From JACRCT01 sp049841135 (GTDB taxonomy: Bacteria > Myxococcota > Myxococcia > Myxococcales > UBA5297): 64,000 bases of DNA. The position numbers were made by a program, and so were the translations under genes. The notes under the pieces are model-generated. The model was given only the letters and a program-made list of their open reading frames with translations, was not told the DNA's origin and did no database searches. This document shows positions 39,069-48,658 of this stretch, piece by piece (position 1 is the stretch's first letter; the number at the start of each line of letters is the position of its first letter). The stretch is taken from positions 930,001 to 994,000 of the forward strand of contig JASGHK010000002.1 in NCBI GenBank assembly GCA_049841135.1, read 5' to 3'.

Positions 39069-40757
39069 TCAGCGAACGGTGAGCTTGTACGCAGCGATCT
39101 TCTTGTCCAGCGTGGGCCGGCTGATGCCCAGCAGCGCCGCCGCGCGGATCTTCTTGCCGCCGGCCTTGCGCAGCGCCTGCGCGATCGCGTCCCGCTCCAG
39201 CCGCGCCACGGCGTCGGCCAGCTTCTCGGCACCTTGAGCGGGCTCGGCGGCGCCAGCCACCTCGCGCGGCAGGTGCGAGCTCGTCACCTCGTCGCCACCC
39301 CGTACGAGCGCCAGGTGCTCGGCGCAGAGCCTCAGTTCGCGCACGTTGCCGGGCCAGGCATACGAGAGGAGCAGGTCCTTGGCCTCCGGCGACAGCTGGG
39401 GGAGCTTGCCGGAGTGCAGCCGGGCCGCGTGCGAGGCGAAGTGGTCGAAGAGCAAGGTCACGTCGGTGCGCCGCTCCCGAAGCGGCGGCAGCGCCAGCTC
39501 GACCCCCTCGACGGCGTGAGCCAGGTCCAGGTCGATCCGCCCCATGGCCGCCAGCTGAGCGATGGGCTCGCGGGCCGTGACCAGCAGCCGCACGTCGGCC
39601 GGGCCATCTCCAGAGGTGGGTAGAGGCGCCCTTCGCTCCTTGATCTCGCGGGCGACCTTGACCGCCAGCTCGTGCGGCAAGGACTCCACCGACAGCAGAG
39701 CGAGGGTCCCACCGTCCGCACGGACGAACGCGGGCGGCCTCGGCGGGGCGCCCGGGCCAGGCTGGCGGCCGAAGAGCTCCTCTTCGAGCGCCTGGGCGGG
39801 CATCCGGCAGTCCACCTTGACGAACGGCCCCAGCGCGCGGGGCGAGCGCGCGTGCAGGTAGTGCGCGGCCAACCCCTTGCCGGAGCCCGCCTCGCCCACC
39901 AGCACCACCGGGTGGGTGGTGGCGGCGACCCGGCGGACCTGGTCCAGTGCGCGCCGGAAGACGCGGCTCGTGCCCACCAGCACTCCATCGCTGGGCGGCG
40001 GCACGCGGGAGCGCGAGGCCGCCACGGCTTCGCCGACGAGCCGCCCCAGCGCGCCCAGCAGCCCCAGCTCGCGGTCGTCCATCGGCTCCGAGCGGCGCTC
40101 GACGAACAGCGCGCCGAAGGAGGCCCCGCCCGCCCACAGCGGAGCGATGGCTGCGCGGCCGGTGCGCGCCGCCTCGCGGCGCTCCGCGGCGCGGAGGAGC
40201 GAGCGCGGGACCTTGACCTCGGCCGCGCCGACGACCGAAGCGGTGACCAGCCCCAGCTCGCCCGGCAGGAGCGCCGCAGCCGCGTCGGCCTGGAGGATCC
40301 TCACGGTCTCCTCGGCTCCGCGGCGCAGCGCCGAGGACTCCGCCGAGCACGACAAGAGGGCCATCCCCGCGCGGAAGAGCGCCCCGCTCTCGCCGGTGGA
40401 CGGGAGGAACTGCTCGACCGCTGCGGCCTTGAGCAGCTCCTCGGTCGAATCCTCGACCGAGGCGCGCAGCGGCGGGTCGAAGACGAAGAGCGTGTCGCCG
40501 ACCTGGACGCGGTCGCCCGACTGCAGCGCCGCCTCGCCCTCGAGCTTTTCGCCGTTGAGGACCGTGCCGTTGCGGCTGCCCAGGTCGACCAGGAAGAAGC
40601 GGCCGGCGTGGGCGAACAGCCGCGCGTGGCGGCGGGAGACCTTGGTGTCGTCCGGCAGCCGCACCTCGCACGCGGACGAGCGCCCGATGGCCAGCTCCTG
40701 GCCTATCTCGAAGCGCGCGCCTGCGTGGGGGCCGGTAGCGGCCAGGAGCGATGCCAT
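39069..40757 (-). CDS. FHA-GAF-AAA+-Fis regulator with degenerate sigma-54 activator domain
   Basis: 562 residues from the ATG at 40757. FHA domain about 1-95 (GRSS at 25-28, SRRH at 41-44, NGT at 63-65), a GAF-like domain about 115-245, an NtrC-type AAA+ domain about 255-480 and a Fis-type helix-turn-helix about 520-562 (KKIRAAALLGISRPTLDKKI). Walker A is kept (GEAGSGKG, 288-295). The GAFTGA loop is missing (the region reads RQPGPGAPPRPPAF) and Walker B reads GGTLALLSVESL, where the usual Asp-Glu pair is gone. It therefore probably cannot drive sigma-54 and may act as a phosphothreonine-sensing DNA-binding regulator. A kinase gene lies 20 bases upstream in the same operon. Confidence 0.85.
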   Translation of the reverse strand: MASLLAATGPHAGARFEIGQELAIGRSSACEVRLPDDTKVSRRHARLFAHAGRFFLVDLGSRNGTVLNGEKLEGEAALQSGDRVQVGDTLFVFDPPLRASVEDSTEELLKAAAVEQFLPSTGESGALFRAGMALLSCSAESSALRRGAEETVRILQADAAAALLPGELGLVTASVVGAAEVKVPRSLLRAAERREAARTGRAAIAPLWAGGASFGALFVERRSEPMDDRELGLLGALGRLVGEAVAASRSRVPPPSDGVLVGTSRVFRRALDQVRRVAATTHPVVLVGEAGSGKGLAAHYLHARSPRALGPFVKVDCRMPAQALEEELFGRQPGPGAPPRPPAFVRADGGTLALLSVESLPHELAVKVAREIKERRAPLPTSGDGPADVRLLVTAREPIAQLAAMGRIDLDLAHAVEGVELALPPLRERRTDVTLLFDHFASHAARLHSGKLPQLSPEAKDLLLSYAWPGNVRELRLCAEHLALVRGGDEVTSSHLPREVAGAAEPAQGAEKLADAVARLERDAIAQALRKAGGKKIRAAALLGISRPTLDKKIAAYKLTVR

Positions 40758-40777
40758 GGACGTGCCCGTGGCGGCCG

Positions 40778-41395
40778 CTAGAGGAAGCGCTCGATCTGCT
40801 TGAACAGGTCCAGGCGGTCCACCATGTTGGTGATGTAGTCGAGCTTGTCGGTCGACAGCGTCAGCACCGGCGAGAGCCGGTAGCGCGCGTACCACTCCTC
40901 GTAGAGGGCGTTGAGCCGGGTGAGGTAGCTCGTGGGGATGTCCTGCTCCATCGCGCGGCCGCGGATGGCGATGCGCTGCTTGAGCGTCTTGACCGGGCAA
41001 CGCAGGAAGATCATCAGGTCCGGCGGCGCGAGCGCGCTGGCGATGGTCTCGTAGAGCTCGCTGTAGGTCTTCCAGTCGCGGTTGTCGATGAACTTCTGGC
41101 GGTGCAGGTTGCGCGCGAAGATCTCCGCGTCCTCGAAGATCGTGCGGTCCTGCACCACGGTCCCGGGCTCCTGTTCCTGCGCCTGGTGCAGCCGGAACTT
41201 GTGCGTGAGGAAGTAGATCTGCGAGCGGAAGGCGTAGGCCTTCATGTCCTTGTAGAAGGACTCGAGGTAGGGGTTGGTGTCGTTGGGCTCGAAGAACGGC
41301 TTGAGGCCGTACTTCTTGCACAGGAAACCCACCAGCTCCGTCTTGCCCGCCCCGATGTTTCCGGCCACTGCGATGAACTTCTTGCGCCCGGTCAT
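40778..41395 (-). CDS. Deoxynucleoside kinase
   Basis: 205 residues, standard length. P-loop GNIGAGKT at 12-19, the ERS/DR-type motif seen as VVQDRTIFEDAEIF near 80, and the lid Arg cluster (QRIAIRGRAMEQDIP) match the dCK/dGK/Drosophila dNK family, which phosphorylates deoxynucleosides for dNTP salvage. Which base it prefers cannot be read from these motifs. The start is the ATG at 41395. It precedes the FHA regulator gene by 20 bases, so both are likely co-transcribed, though a functional link is not obvious. Confidence 0.88.
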   Translation of the reverse strand: MTGRKKFIAVAGNIGAGKTELVGFLCKKYGLKPFFEPNDTNPYLESFYKDMKAYAFRSQIYFLTHKFRLHQAQEQEPGTVVQDRTIFEDAEIFARNLHRQKFIDNRDWKTYSELYETIASALAPPDLMIFLRCPVKTLKQRIAIRGRAMEQDIPTSYLTRLNALYEEWYARYRLSPVLTLSTDKLDYITNMVDRLDLFKQIERFL

Positions 41396-41600
41396 GGACC
41401 CGTCTTCTACGCCACGGCCCGCTTTCTTTCAAAGGCCCGCTCGCCCGCCCGCGCGGACGGTGGGAGAGACGCCCACCCGCCTTGCCGGTTTGGCCCTAGC
41501 CGGGTAGAACCGCCTCCTCGCGAGCCCACCTGTCACCTGCGGCGGGCTGCCGCGTGTTGGAACGGCGGCGCGCCGCTCGAGGCGCCGACCGGGAGACCTC

Positions 41601-42987
41601 ATGAGAGCCCAGCGCAGCGCCGCCGCCCCCCTCCTGTTCTCGCTCGCACTCGTGGCCTGTGCCGGCGCCCGCCCCACGCCCTCGGGTGCGACCGCCGCGC
41701 CTGCCGGCGCCACGCCCGCCGAGGTGGCGATGTTCGAGGGCCAGCGCGCCATGCGCGAGGGCAAGACCGACGAGGCCATCGCCGCGTTCCGCCGCGCCCG
41801 CGCCGCCGACCCGAGGAACCCGGCGGCGGTCCGCTCGTACGTCGAGTCGCACTTCCGCTCCGGCCGCATCGACCAGGCCATCCGCGAGCCTCGAGCAGGA
41901 GTGCGTCGAGCGGCCGAGCGACGACGTCGCCCACTACGGTCTGGGGCTCGCCTACTACGCCAAGAGCGCCGGGAGCGAGGCCAAGGCCATCGAGCACCTC
42001 GCCAAGGCCGCCGAGCTTCGCCCCGAGCTCGCCGAGTACCCGTTCCGGCTGGGGGTCGCGCATCTGGAGGCGGAGCGGTACGCGGAGGCGGTCGCGGCGC
42101 TCAAGAAGGCCCGCGACCTCGAGCCCTCCGCGGCCCGGCACCACGTGCCGCTGGCCCTGGCGCTGTCGCGCACCGGCGACCGCAAGGGCGCCATCGACGC
42201 CATCCGCGCCATCCTGCCGCTTTCCCCCGAGCCGCGAGACCTGGAGGTGGCGCGCAAGGTCATGGCGCGCATCACCGACCCGTTCCACGAGTTCCCCAAG
42301 GCCATCCAGTCGGACTTCGAGCGGGGCCTGGAGTCGCTCGAGAAGCTGGACGCGCCGCAGCAGGCCATCGTGGCCTTCGAGGAGATCCTCGAGAAGTTCC
42401 CCGACCTGGCGGTGGTGCACGCCGCGCTGGGGCTGTGCTTCGCGCGCCTGGACGACTCGGGCCGCGCCATGGACGAGTTCAACCGTGCCCTCGCGCTCAA
42501 CCCCGAGGACCCGCGCAACCACCTCTATGTGGCCGACCTGTACTTCTCGCGCGAGCGGCTCGACCGCGCCGCCGAGGGCTACAAGGCCGTCCTCCTGCGC
42601 GACCCGCTCTCCGACCGGGCCTACGAGCGGCTGGGCGCCATCGCAGCGCAGCGCGGCAACGCGGCGGAGGCCGCCGAATGGCTCAAGCTGCTGGTCGTCC
42701 TGCGGCCGGGCGACCTGCAGGCCCGCCACAGCTACGGCATGGCGCTCTTGGGCTCCGGGTCGCTCGACGCCGCCGGACGCGAGTTCGACCTCATCCTCCA
42801 GAAGGACGCCAAGAACATCGAGGCCATGCTGCGCTCGGCCATGGTCGACGTCGCCCGCTTCAAGCGCGAGAAGGACCCGGCGCTGGCCTCCGCGGCCCGC
42901 GAGCGCGCCACCAAGCGGCTGGAGCAGGTCCTCGACCTGCAGCCCCAGAACGTCTTCGCCGCCAAGACGCTGCAGGAGCTCAAGTAG
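41601..42987 (+). CDS. TPR-repeat lipoprotein (one-base frameshift)
   Basis: About 461 residues after repair. Signal peptide with lipobox LVAC (Cys near 20), then about eight tetratricopeptide repeats through to the C-terminus (patterns such as AMREGKTDEAIAAFRRA, VVHAALGLCFARLDDSGRAM and RAYERLGAIAAQRGNAAEAA). TPR lipoproteins serve as assembly scaffolds on membranes; in myxobacteria some act in pilus or secretion assembly, but nothing here identifies a partner. The frame breaks at 41886-41892, where GAGCCTC should be GAGCTC (restoring IRELEQECVERPSDD). The next gene starts immediately after the stop. Confidence 0.85.
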
Positions 42988-43314
42988 ATGGCCGACAGGG
43001 GCAACGAGCTCATCGAGCTGCTGACCATCCTGGTCAACCAGACCGAGAAGACCAACGTCTGCCTCGAGCGGCTCGAGGGCCGGCTGGGCGCGGTCGACGC
43101 CCCCACCGCCGAGCTCAGCGACGCGGTGCGCCAGGTGCTCGGGCGGATGGACCGGCTCGAAGGGCTGGCCAAGGACGTCCTCACCGAGCTGCGCGTGGTC
43201 TCGCTCTACTCGACCCAGATGACCAAGCGCTTCGAGCGGGAGCTGGCGGACCTGCGCTCACGGCTGGCCGAGCAGGTCCCGCCGGCAGCCCCCGTCAAGG
43301 CCACGCTGCCATAG
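42988..43314 (+). CDS. Small coiled-coil protein of unknown function
   Basis: 108 residues starting one base after the TPR lipoprotein stop, so surely in the same operon. It has long amphipathic heptad stretches (ELIELLTILVNQTEKTNVCL and RQVLGRMDRLEGLAKDVLTE), predicting a soluble coiled coil, and a Pro/Ala tail. There is no signal peptide, so it would be cytoplasmic, unlike its lipoprotein neighbour. Not recognised as a known family. Confidence 0.7.
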   Translation: MADRGNELIELLTILVNQTEKTNVCLERLEGRLGAVDAPTAELSDAVRQVLGRMDRLEGLAKDVLTELRVVSLYSTQMTKRFERELADLRSRLAEQVPPAAPVKATLP

Positions 43315-43378
43315 CCTTCTGGCTTTCGCGGGACGACTGTCGATCGCCGGGCGTCCGGCTGCTATTCTCCTCTCCGAA

Positions 43379-44037
43379 ATGTCGCCGACTCCCGCCCCGA
43401 ACCCTTCCCCGCTCGCCAACCGGCCCCAGCCGAAGATCGCCCCCAAGGCGCCCGAGACCCGCCAGGAGGCGGCCAAGGAAGCGTTCCTCGACGTCGTCCT
43501 GAACGCCAAGTCGATGGGGCTGGACCTCATCGACGACTTCCGGGCATCCGACCGGTTCCTCAAGTACAAGCTCGCGGTCATCGTGGGTGGGTCCTCCTCA
43601 CCGTCGTCGCGCTCTACGTCAGCTACCCGCGCTTCGACAGCGAGCCCACCAACGACCTCGACGCCCGCATCCTCATCAACAAGGTGCCGGCGCTCGACAA
43701 GCAGCTGACCGCCATCTACATCGAGAACCGCAGCGAGAAGGACTGGGGCGACACGCTCCTCAAGCTCAACACCGTCTACACCCATGCCCTGGCCGACCTG
43801 AAGGCCGGCGCCAAGCAGGTGGTGACGCTCAACAAGTTCTCGGGCCCCGACGGCGCGAGCCCGCCCGACGACCTGCGGCTGCAGAAGCTCGAGATCAAGT
43901 GCGCCCAAGGGCACACGGAGATCGACCTGGTCGAGCCTCCAGAACCCGAAGAAGTGACGACGCTCGTCCGGCCTCTGGGCCCATCCCGGGCCCACCCCGA
44001 GAGAGCCCGAGCATCGGTCCATGTTGATGATCGCTGA
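43379..44037 (+). CDS. Single-pass membrane protein of unknown function (one-base frameshift)
   Basis: About 219 residues after repair. A Pro-rich N-terminus and a cytoplasmic helix (QEAAKEAFLDVVLNAKSMG) precede one membrane segment (about 63-85: KLAVIVGWVLLTVVALYV), then an exported domain of about 110 residues (LLKLNTVYTHALADLKAGAK and later). The frame breaks at 43587-43593, GTGGGTGG, which lacks one base: adding one joins VIVG to WVLLTVV. The C-terminal about 30 residues look like read-through into non-coding DNA and may be unreliable. No family recognised. Confidence 0.6.
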
Positions 44038-44396
44038 CATACCTTACGCAGCGTCAGCGGACAGCAGTCCGAGGTGACGTGCGCTGCCCCTGCCAACGGA
44101 TGCCTTAGAAGGTGCGCAGCGCGGTGGAAACGGCACTCGGGAGCGGGCGAGACATGGATGTGCTCGGCGCCGCAGGTCCCGACCGAGCCCTGGAACGAAC
44201 CGCTGCAGTCGTAACAGACCTCATGGTGCTGGTCGCAGCCCGAGAGCTTGGCCTTGCTCGAGTTGGCGGCCTTCTCCCCAGACCGCAAGACAGGCTCTTC
44301 GTCAACGCCGCCACGGACGAGGGGCCGCGGCCTTCGCCGGTCCTCGACTGCCCGCCTCGCGAGCCCTTCCTGCCGCGCTGAGTTTAGGCAATGAAG
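44038..44396. other. Gap before the ribosomal array terminator; no reliable gene
   Basis: A short minus-strand frame beginning near 44288 encodes a Cys/His-rich peptide (CDQHHEVCYDCSG, TCGAEH) that could bind zinc, but its downstream part overlaps the gene at 43379-44037, it has no good ribosome site and no family was recognised. Nothing else was seen. Confidence 0.35.
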
Positions 44397-44428
44397 AAGG
44401 CGGGCATCCCCGAGGGAACGCCCGCCTT
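44397..44428 (-). terminator. Terminator of the ribosomal protein array (after rplQ)
   Basis: AAGGCGGGC (44397-44405) pairs exactly with GCCCGCCTT (44420-44428) around a 14-base loop. On the minus strand it is followed by CTTCATTGCC, a partly T-rich tail. It lies 27 bases beyond the rplQ stop and ends the long minus-strand array. Confidence 0.85.
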
Positions 44429-44454
44429 CAGAACCTCAAGAGACCGTCAGGCCG

Positions 44455-44901
44455 CTACTTCTTCTCCTCGGCCTTCTCGTCCTTCTTCTCCTCGGTCTCC
44501 TCGCCCTCGTCCTTCGCCTTGGCGGCCTTCACCTTGGCCTTGGGCTTGTAGTCGACCAACTCCAGCAGCGCCATGGGCGCCGCGTCCTTGGCGCGCAAAC
44601 CGAGCTTTAGGATGCGGGTGTAGCCGCCCTTGCGCTCCTTCATGCGCGGCCCGATGTCGGCGAAGAGCTTCTGCAGCACCGCCTCCTCGCGGATGGTCTT
44701 GAACGCGGTGCGGCGGGCGTGGAGCGTGCCCTTCTTCGCCAGCGTGATGATCTTCTCGACCAGCGGCCGGGCCTCCTTGGCCTTGGGCAGGGTGGTCTTG
44801 ATGGACTCGTTCTTGATGACCGAGGTCACCAGGTTGTCCATCATCGAGTGGTAGTGCGGGCGCGAGCGGTTGAACTTCCTTCCGACGACTCCGTGCTTCA
44901 T
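44455..44901 (-). CDS. rplQ: 50S ribosomal protein L17
   Basis: 148 residues. The first about 118 are a normal L17 (MKHGVVGRKFNRSRPH start, LVEKIITLAKKG, GYTRILKLGLRAKDAAP). The last about 30 residues are a Lys/Glu-rich tail (EGEETEEKKDEKAEEKK) not found in E. coli L17. It is the last gene of the alpha operon, 51 bases after rpoA. Confidence 0.96.
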   Translation of the reverse strand: MKHGVVGRKFNRSRPHYHSMMDNLVTSVIKNESIKTTLPKAKEARPLVEKIITLAKKGTLHARRTAFKTIREEAVLQKLFADIGPRMKERKGGYTRILKLGLRAKDAAPMALLELVDYKPKAKVKAAKAKDEGEETEEKKDEKAEEKK

Positions 44902-44952
44902 GGCTGAGCCTCTTGAATCTTCTCTAGGGTTTTAAGGGAAGGTCGCTGCGCT

Positions 44953-46047
<1,095 letters not shown>

Positions 46048-46178
46048 GTGTGCTTTGACCTCTCGCCGGGGACGATGGGGCTAAGACCCAAAGTACTGCC
46101 CGGAAGGCTCGTTCCCGCCGCCCGCCCGGAGTTGCTGGGCTGGCGGCGACGCAGGAGGAGCGCTGGCTGTTGGTTTAC

Positions 46179-46266
46179 GGCCCGCTACATGCGGACCGAA
46201 GGAGCCGTCGCGAGCCCCGAAGAAGTTCCAATGACTAGCGGGCCCGGCCTTTCGGCGCAGGCCCGC
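46179..46266 (-). promoter_or_regulatory. Three-segment inverted-repeat region between rpsD and rpoA (possible attenuator or S4 site)
   Basis: In minus-strand RNA order: segment A GCGGGCC (46260-46266), segment B GGCCCGCTA (46236-46244), segment C TAGCGGGCC (46179-46187). B can pair with A (7 bp, 15-base loop) or with C (9 bp, 48-base loop), but not both. A lies just after the rpsD stop. S4 autoregulates the alpha operon in E. coli through an upstream leader, so an S4-linked role here is a guess. Confidence 0.45.
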
Positions 46267-46283
46267 GAGCCGAGCAGCGTCGA

Positions 46284-46910
46284 CTACTTCGAGTAGAGCT
46301 CGACGATGAGCTGCTCGTTGATCGGCATCGTGAGGTCCTCACGCGCCGGGCCGGCCTTGACGGTCGCCTTGAAGGCCTTCTTGTCGACCTCGAGCCAGGG
46401 CGGCACGCCGCGGCGGTCGACGGCCTCGAGGGCCTCGGTCACGCGCACGACCTTGCGGCTCTTCTCGCGCACCTCGATGACGTCGCCGACCTTGGTGGCG
46501 AAGCTGGGCATGTTGACCCGGCGGCCGTTCACGTTGAAGTGGCCGTGGCGCACCATCTGGCGGGCCTCGGTGCGGGTGTCGGCGAAGCCGGCGCGGAAGA
46601 CGACGTTGTCCAGCCGCAGCTCGAGCGCCTGCAGGAGGTTCTCGCCCGTCTTGCCCTTCTTGGCGGCGGCGCGCGCGTAGTAGAGCTCGAACTGGCGCTC
46701 CAGCAGGCCGTACATGCGCTTGACCTTCTGCTTCTCGCGCAACTGCACGCCGTACTCGCTGAACTTGGCGCGGCCCTGGCCATGCTGGCCGGGCGGGTAG
46801 GGGCGGCGCTCGATGGCGCACTTGTCGGTGTAGCAGCGGTCGCCCTTCAGGTACATCTTCAGGTTCTCGCGCCGGCAGAGGCGGCACGCGCTATCAGTGT
46901 AACGAGCCAC
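46284..46910 (-). CDS. rpsD: 30S ribosomal protein S4 (zinc-type)
   Basis: 208 residues, GTG start with AAGGAG ten bases upstream. Cys 9, 12, 26 and 31 form the zinc-binding knuckle kept in the Cys-plus form of S4. The S4 RNA-binding domain is at about 98-160 (LRLDNVVFRAGFADTRTEARQMVRHGHFNVNGRRV region). It begins 30S assembly by binding 16S rRNA, and in several bacteria represses its own operon. Confidence 0.97.
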   Translation of the reverse strand: MARYTDSACRLCRRENLKMYLKGDRCYTDKCAIERRPYPPGQHGQGRAKFSEYGVQLREKQKVKRMYGLLERQFELYYARAAAKKGKTGENLLQALELRLDNVVFRAGFADTRTEARQMVRHGHFNVNGRRVNMPSFATKVGDVIEVREKSRKVVRVTEALEAVDRRGVPPWLEVDKKAFKATVKAGPAREDLTMPINEQLIVELYSK

Positions 46911-46990
46911 GGTTCTTACGCTCCTTCTCCAAAAGGTGATCTGACCGCCCGCCCCACTGTCCGGGCGCGGGCAGCACTACAGGGCGTCGC

Positions 46991-47497
46991 TTAGACGCGG
47001 CGGCGCTTCGGCGGCCGGCAGCCGTTGTGCGGGATCGGCGTGGTGTCGCGGATCAGGGTGATCTTCAGGCCGGCGGCGGCCAGGGCGCGCAGGGCCGACT
47101 CGCGGCCGGCGCCAGGGCCGGAGACGTGCACGCTGACGGTCTTGAGGCCGTGCTCCATGGCCTTGGCCGCGGCGTCGCCCGCCGCAACCTGGGCGGCGAA
47201 CGGGGTCGACTTGCGGCTGCCCTTGAAGCCACGGGCGCCAGCGGACGACCAGGACAGGACGTTGCCCGACAGGTCGGTGATGGTGATGAGGGTGTTGTTG
47301 AACGTGCTCGCGATGTGGACGATGCCGTTCGCGACGTTCTTCTTCACCTTCTTCTTGCCCTTCTTCGGCGTCACCGCGCTCGCGGTGATCGTCGGGGCCG
47401 CATCCAGGTTCGGGATGCTGGGGCCCGCCTCGGCGGGCGCCGGCTTCTCGGCAGCCGGCTTCTCGGGGGCAGCCGCGGGCTTCTTTTCGTCAGCCAT
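46991..47497 (-). CDS. rpsK: 30S ribosomal protein S11 with N-terminal extension
   Basis: 168 residues; the S11 core (about 47-168, from VANGIVHIASTFNNTLITI to NGCRPPKRRRV) is normal. The first about 45 residues are an Ala/Pro/Lys extension (KPAAAPEKPAAEKPAPAEAG) absent from E. coli S11 (129 residues). S11 lines the platform near the E site. It lies 80 bases before rpsD. Confidence 0.96.
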   Translation of the reverse strand: MADEKKPAAAPEKPAAEKPAPAEAGPSIPNLDAAPTITASAVTPKKGKKKVKKNVANGIVHIASTFNNTLITITDLSGNVLSWSSAGARGFKGSRKSTPFAAQVAAGDAAAKAMEHGLKTVSVHVSGPGAGRESALRALAAAGLKITLIRDTTPIPHNGCRPPKRRRV

Positions 47498-47643
47498 GAA
47501 TCGCCTCTTCTTCTGACGGCCGGGCTCGGGCCCGTCCGGTTGGTCTGGGGCGTCCGACCTGGACGCCCAACTCAGGGGAATCGAAGGTCAACCGCGCTGA
47601 GGGGCCAGGTTCATCCCAGCCCCTCCACGCGCAAGGCCTCGCT

Positions 47644-48039
47644 CTACTTCGCCGGGGCGGCCGGCGCGGTGGCGGCGGGCTTGCGGATGATGCCGCGCTT
47701 GGGGCCCTTGCGGGTGCGCGCGTTGGTGTGCGTGCGCTGGCCGCGGACGGGCAGGCCCTTGCGGTGACGCAGGCCGCGGTAGCAGCCCAGGTCCATCAGG
47801 CGCTTGATGTTCATCGAGGTCTCGCGGCGGAGGTCGCCCTCGACCTTGAAGTTGGCCTCGATGGTCTCACGCAGCCGGCGGATCTCGTCCTCGCTGAGCG
47901 CGTGCGTGCGGGTGCTCGGGTTCACATTGGCCGCAGCGCAGATCTTCTTCGCCGAGGTCTTGCCGATCCCGTAGATGTACTGCAGAGCGATCTCGACGCG
48001 CTTGTCCTTCGGGAGATCGACGCCGGAAATACGTGCCAT
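47644..48039 (-). CDS. rpsM: 30S ribosomal protein S13
   Basis: 131 residues: helix-two-turn-helix domain (ARISGVDLPKDKRVEIALQY, YGIGKTSAKKI) and the basic C-terminal tail reaching the P site (GLRHRKGLPVRGQRTHTNAR, GPKRGI), ending in a short Pro/Ala tail. First of the alpha operon genes after rpmJ. A 146-base gap separates it from rpsK. Confidence 0.97.
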   Translation of the reverse strand: MARISGVDLPKDKRVEIALQYIYGIGKTSAKKICAAANVNPSTRTHALSEDEIRRLRETIEANFKVEGDLRRETSMNIKRLMDLGCYRGLRHRKGLPVRGQRTHTNARTRKGPKRGIIRKPAATAPAAPAK

Positions 48040-48116
48040 TTTCTACCTTCTCCTTGCTTCCTTCTCTCTAGGAAGGTGATCGAAGGAAGGCCCGAAAGAG
48101 CCCTCCCCTGTTCAAG

Positions 48117-48233
48117 CTAGGCCTGGCGCTGCTTGTGGCGGGGGTTCGCCTTGCAGATGATGCGGACAATGCCCTTGCGGCGCACGACCTTGCAGTTCTC
48201 GCAGATCTTCTTGACCGACGCTCTGACCTTCAT
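48117..48233 (-). CDS. rpmJ: 50S ribosomal protein L36
   Basis: 38 residues, read directly from the sequence: starts MKVRASVKKICENCK and ends PRHKQRQA. Cys 11, 14 and 27 with His 32 form the zinc site of the Cys-plus type. It lies between infA and rpsM in the usual order. Confidence 0.97.
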   Translation of the reverse strand: MKVRASVKKICENCKVVRRKGIVRIICKANPRHKQRQA

Positions 48234-48275
48234 TGTCTACTCCGCCCGCCCGCTACGCGGGCTCTCGTTGTCCAA

Positions 48276-48494
48276 CTACTTCGCGCGGTAGGTGATACGG
48301 CCGCGCGTCAAGTCGTAGGGCGACAGCTCCACCTTCACCTTGTCGCCCGGCAGGATGCGGATGAAGTGCATGCGCATCTTGCCACTGATGTGGGCCAGCA
48401 CCTTGTGTCCGTTCTCGAGCTCGACCCGGAACATGGCGTTGGGCAAAGGCTCGATGACCGTTCCTTCGACTTCGATACTGTCGTCCTTAGGCAT
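48276..48494 (-). CDS. infA: Translation initiation factor IF-1
   Basis: 72 residues, an S1-type OB fold (IEVEGTVIEPLPNAMFRVEL, GHKVLAHISGKMRMHFIRI, and closing LTRGRITYR). It occupies the A site during initiation. A good promoter lies about 60 bases upstream, so infA and the genes after it can be transcribed separately from the spc operon. Confidence 0.97.
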   Translation of the reverse strand: MPKDDSIEVEGTVIEPLPNAMFRVELENGHKVLAHISGKMRMHFIRILPGDKVKVELSPYDLTRGRITYRAK

Positions 48495-48554
48495 GACGTC
48501 CTTTGCACAATCGGCTGTGCCAAAAGCCCACTTCGCAATCCTGGAAACCGCGGG

Positions 48555-48583
48555 CGTATACCAATTTCTCTTGCCTTCTGCAA
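48555..48583 (-). promoter_or_regulatory. Candidate sigma-70 promoter for infA and the alpha operon
   Basis: On the minus strand TTGCAG (48578-48583), exactly 17 bases, TATACG (48555-48560). Transcription would start near 48548, about 54 bases before infA. This 164-base map-infA gap is locally AT-richer than its surroundings. Confidence 0.65.
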
Positions 48584-48658
48584 GCGCCCGTTCCGACCCC
48601 TGAAGCCCGAGCGGCCAACCCCTGGCATCTCCACACGTTTTTCAGCGCACCTTTCGCC

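Noticed and set aside
43776..44288. Minus-strand Cys/His-rich small open frame
   Set aside because: Possible zinc motif, but it overlaps the gene at 43379-44037 and lacks a ribosome site and a family; kept only as a note in the intergenic entry.
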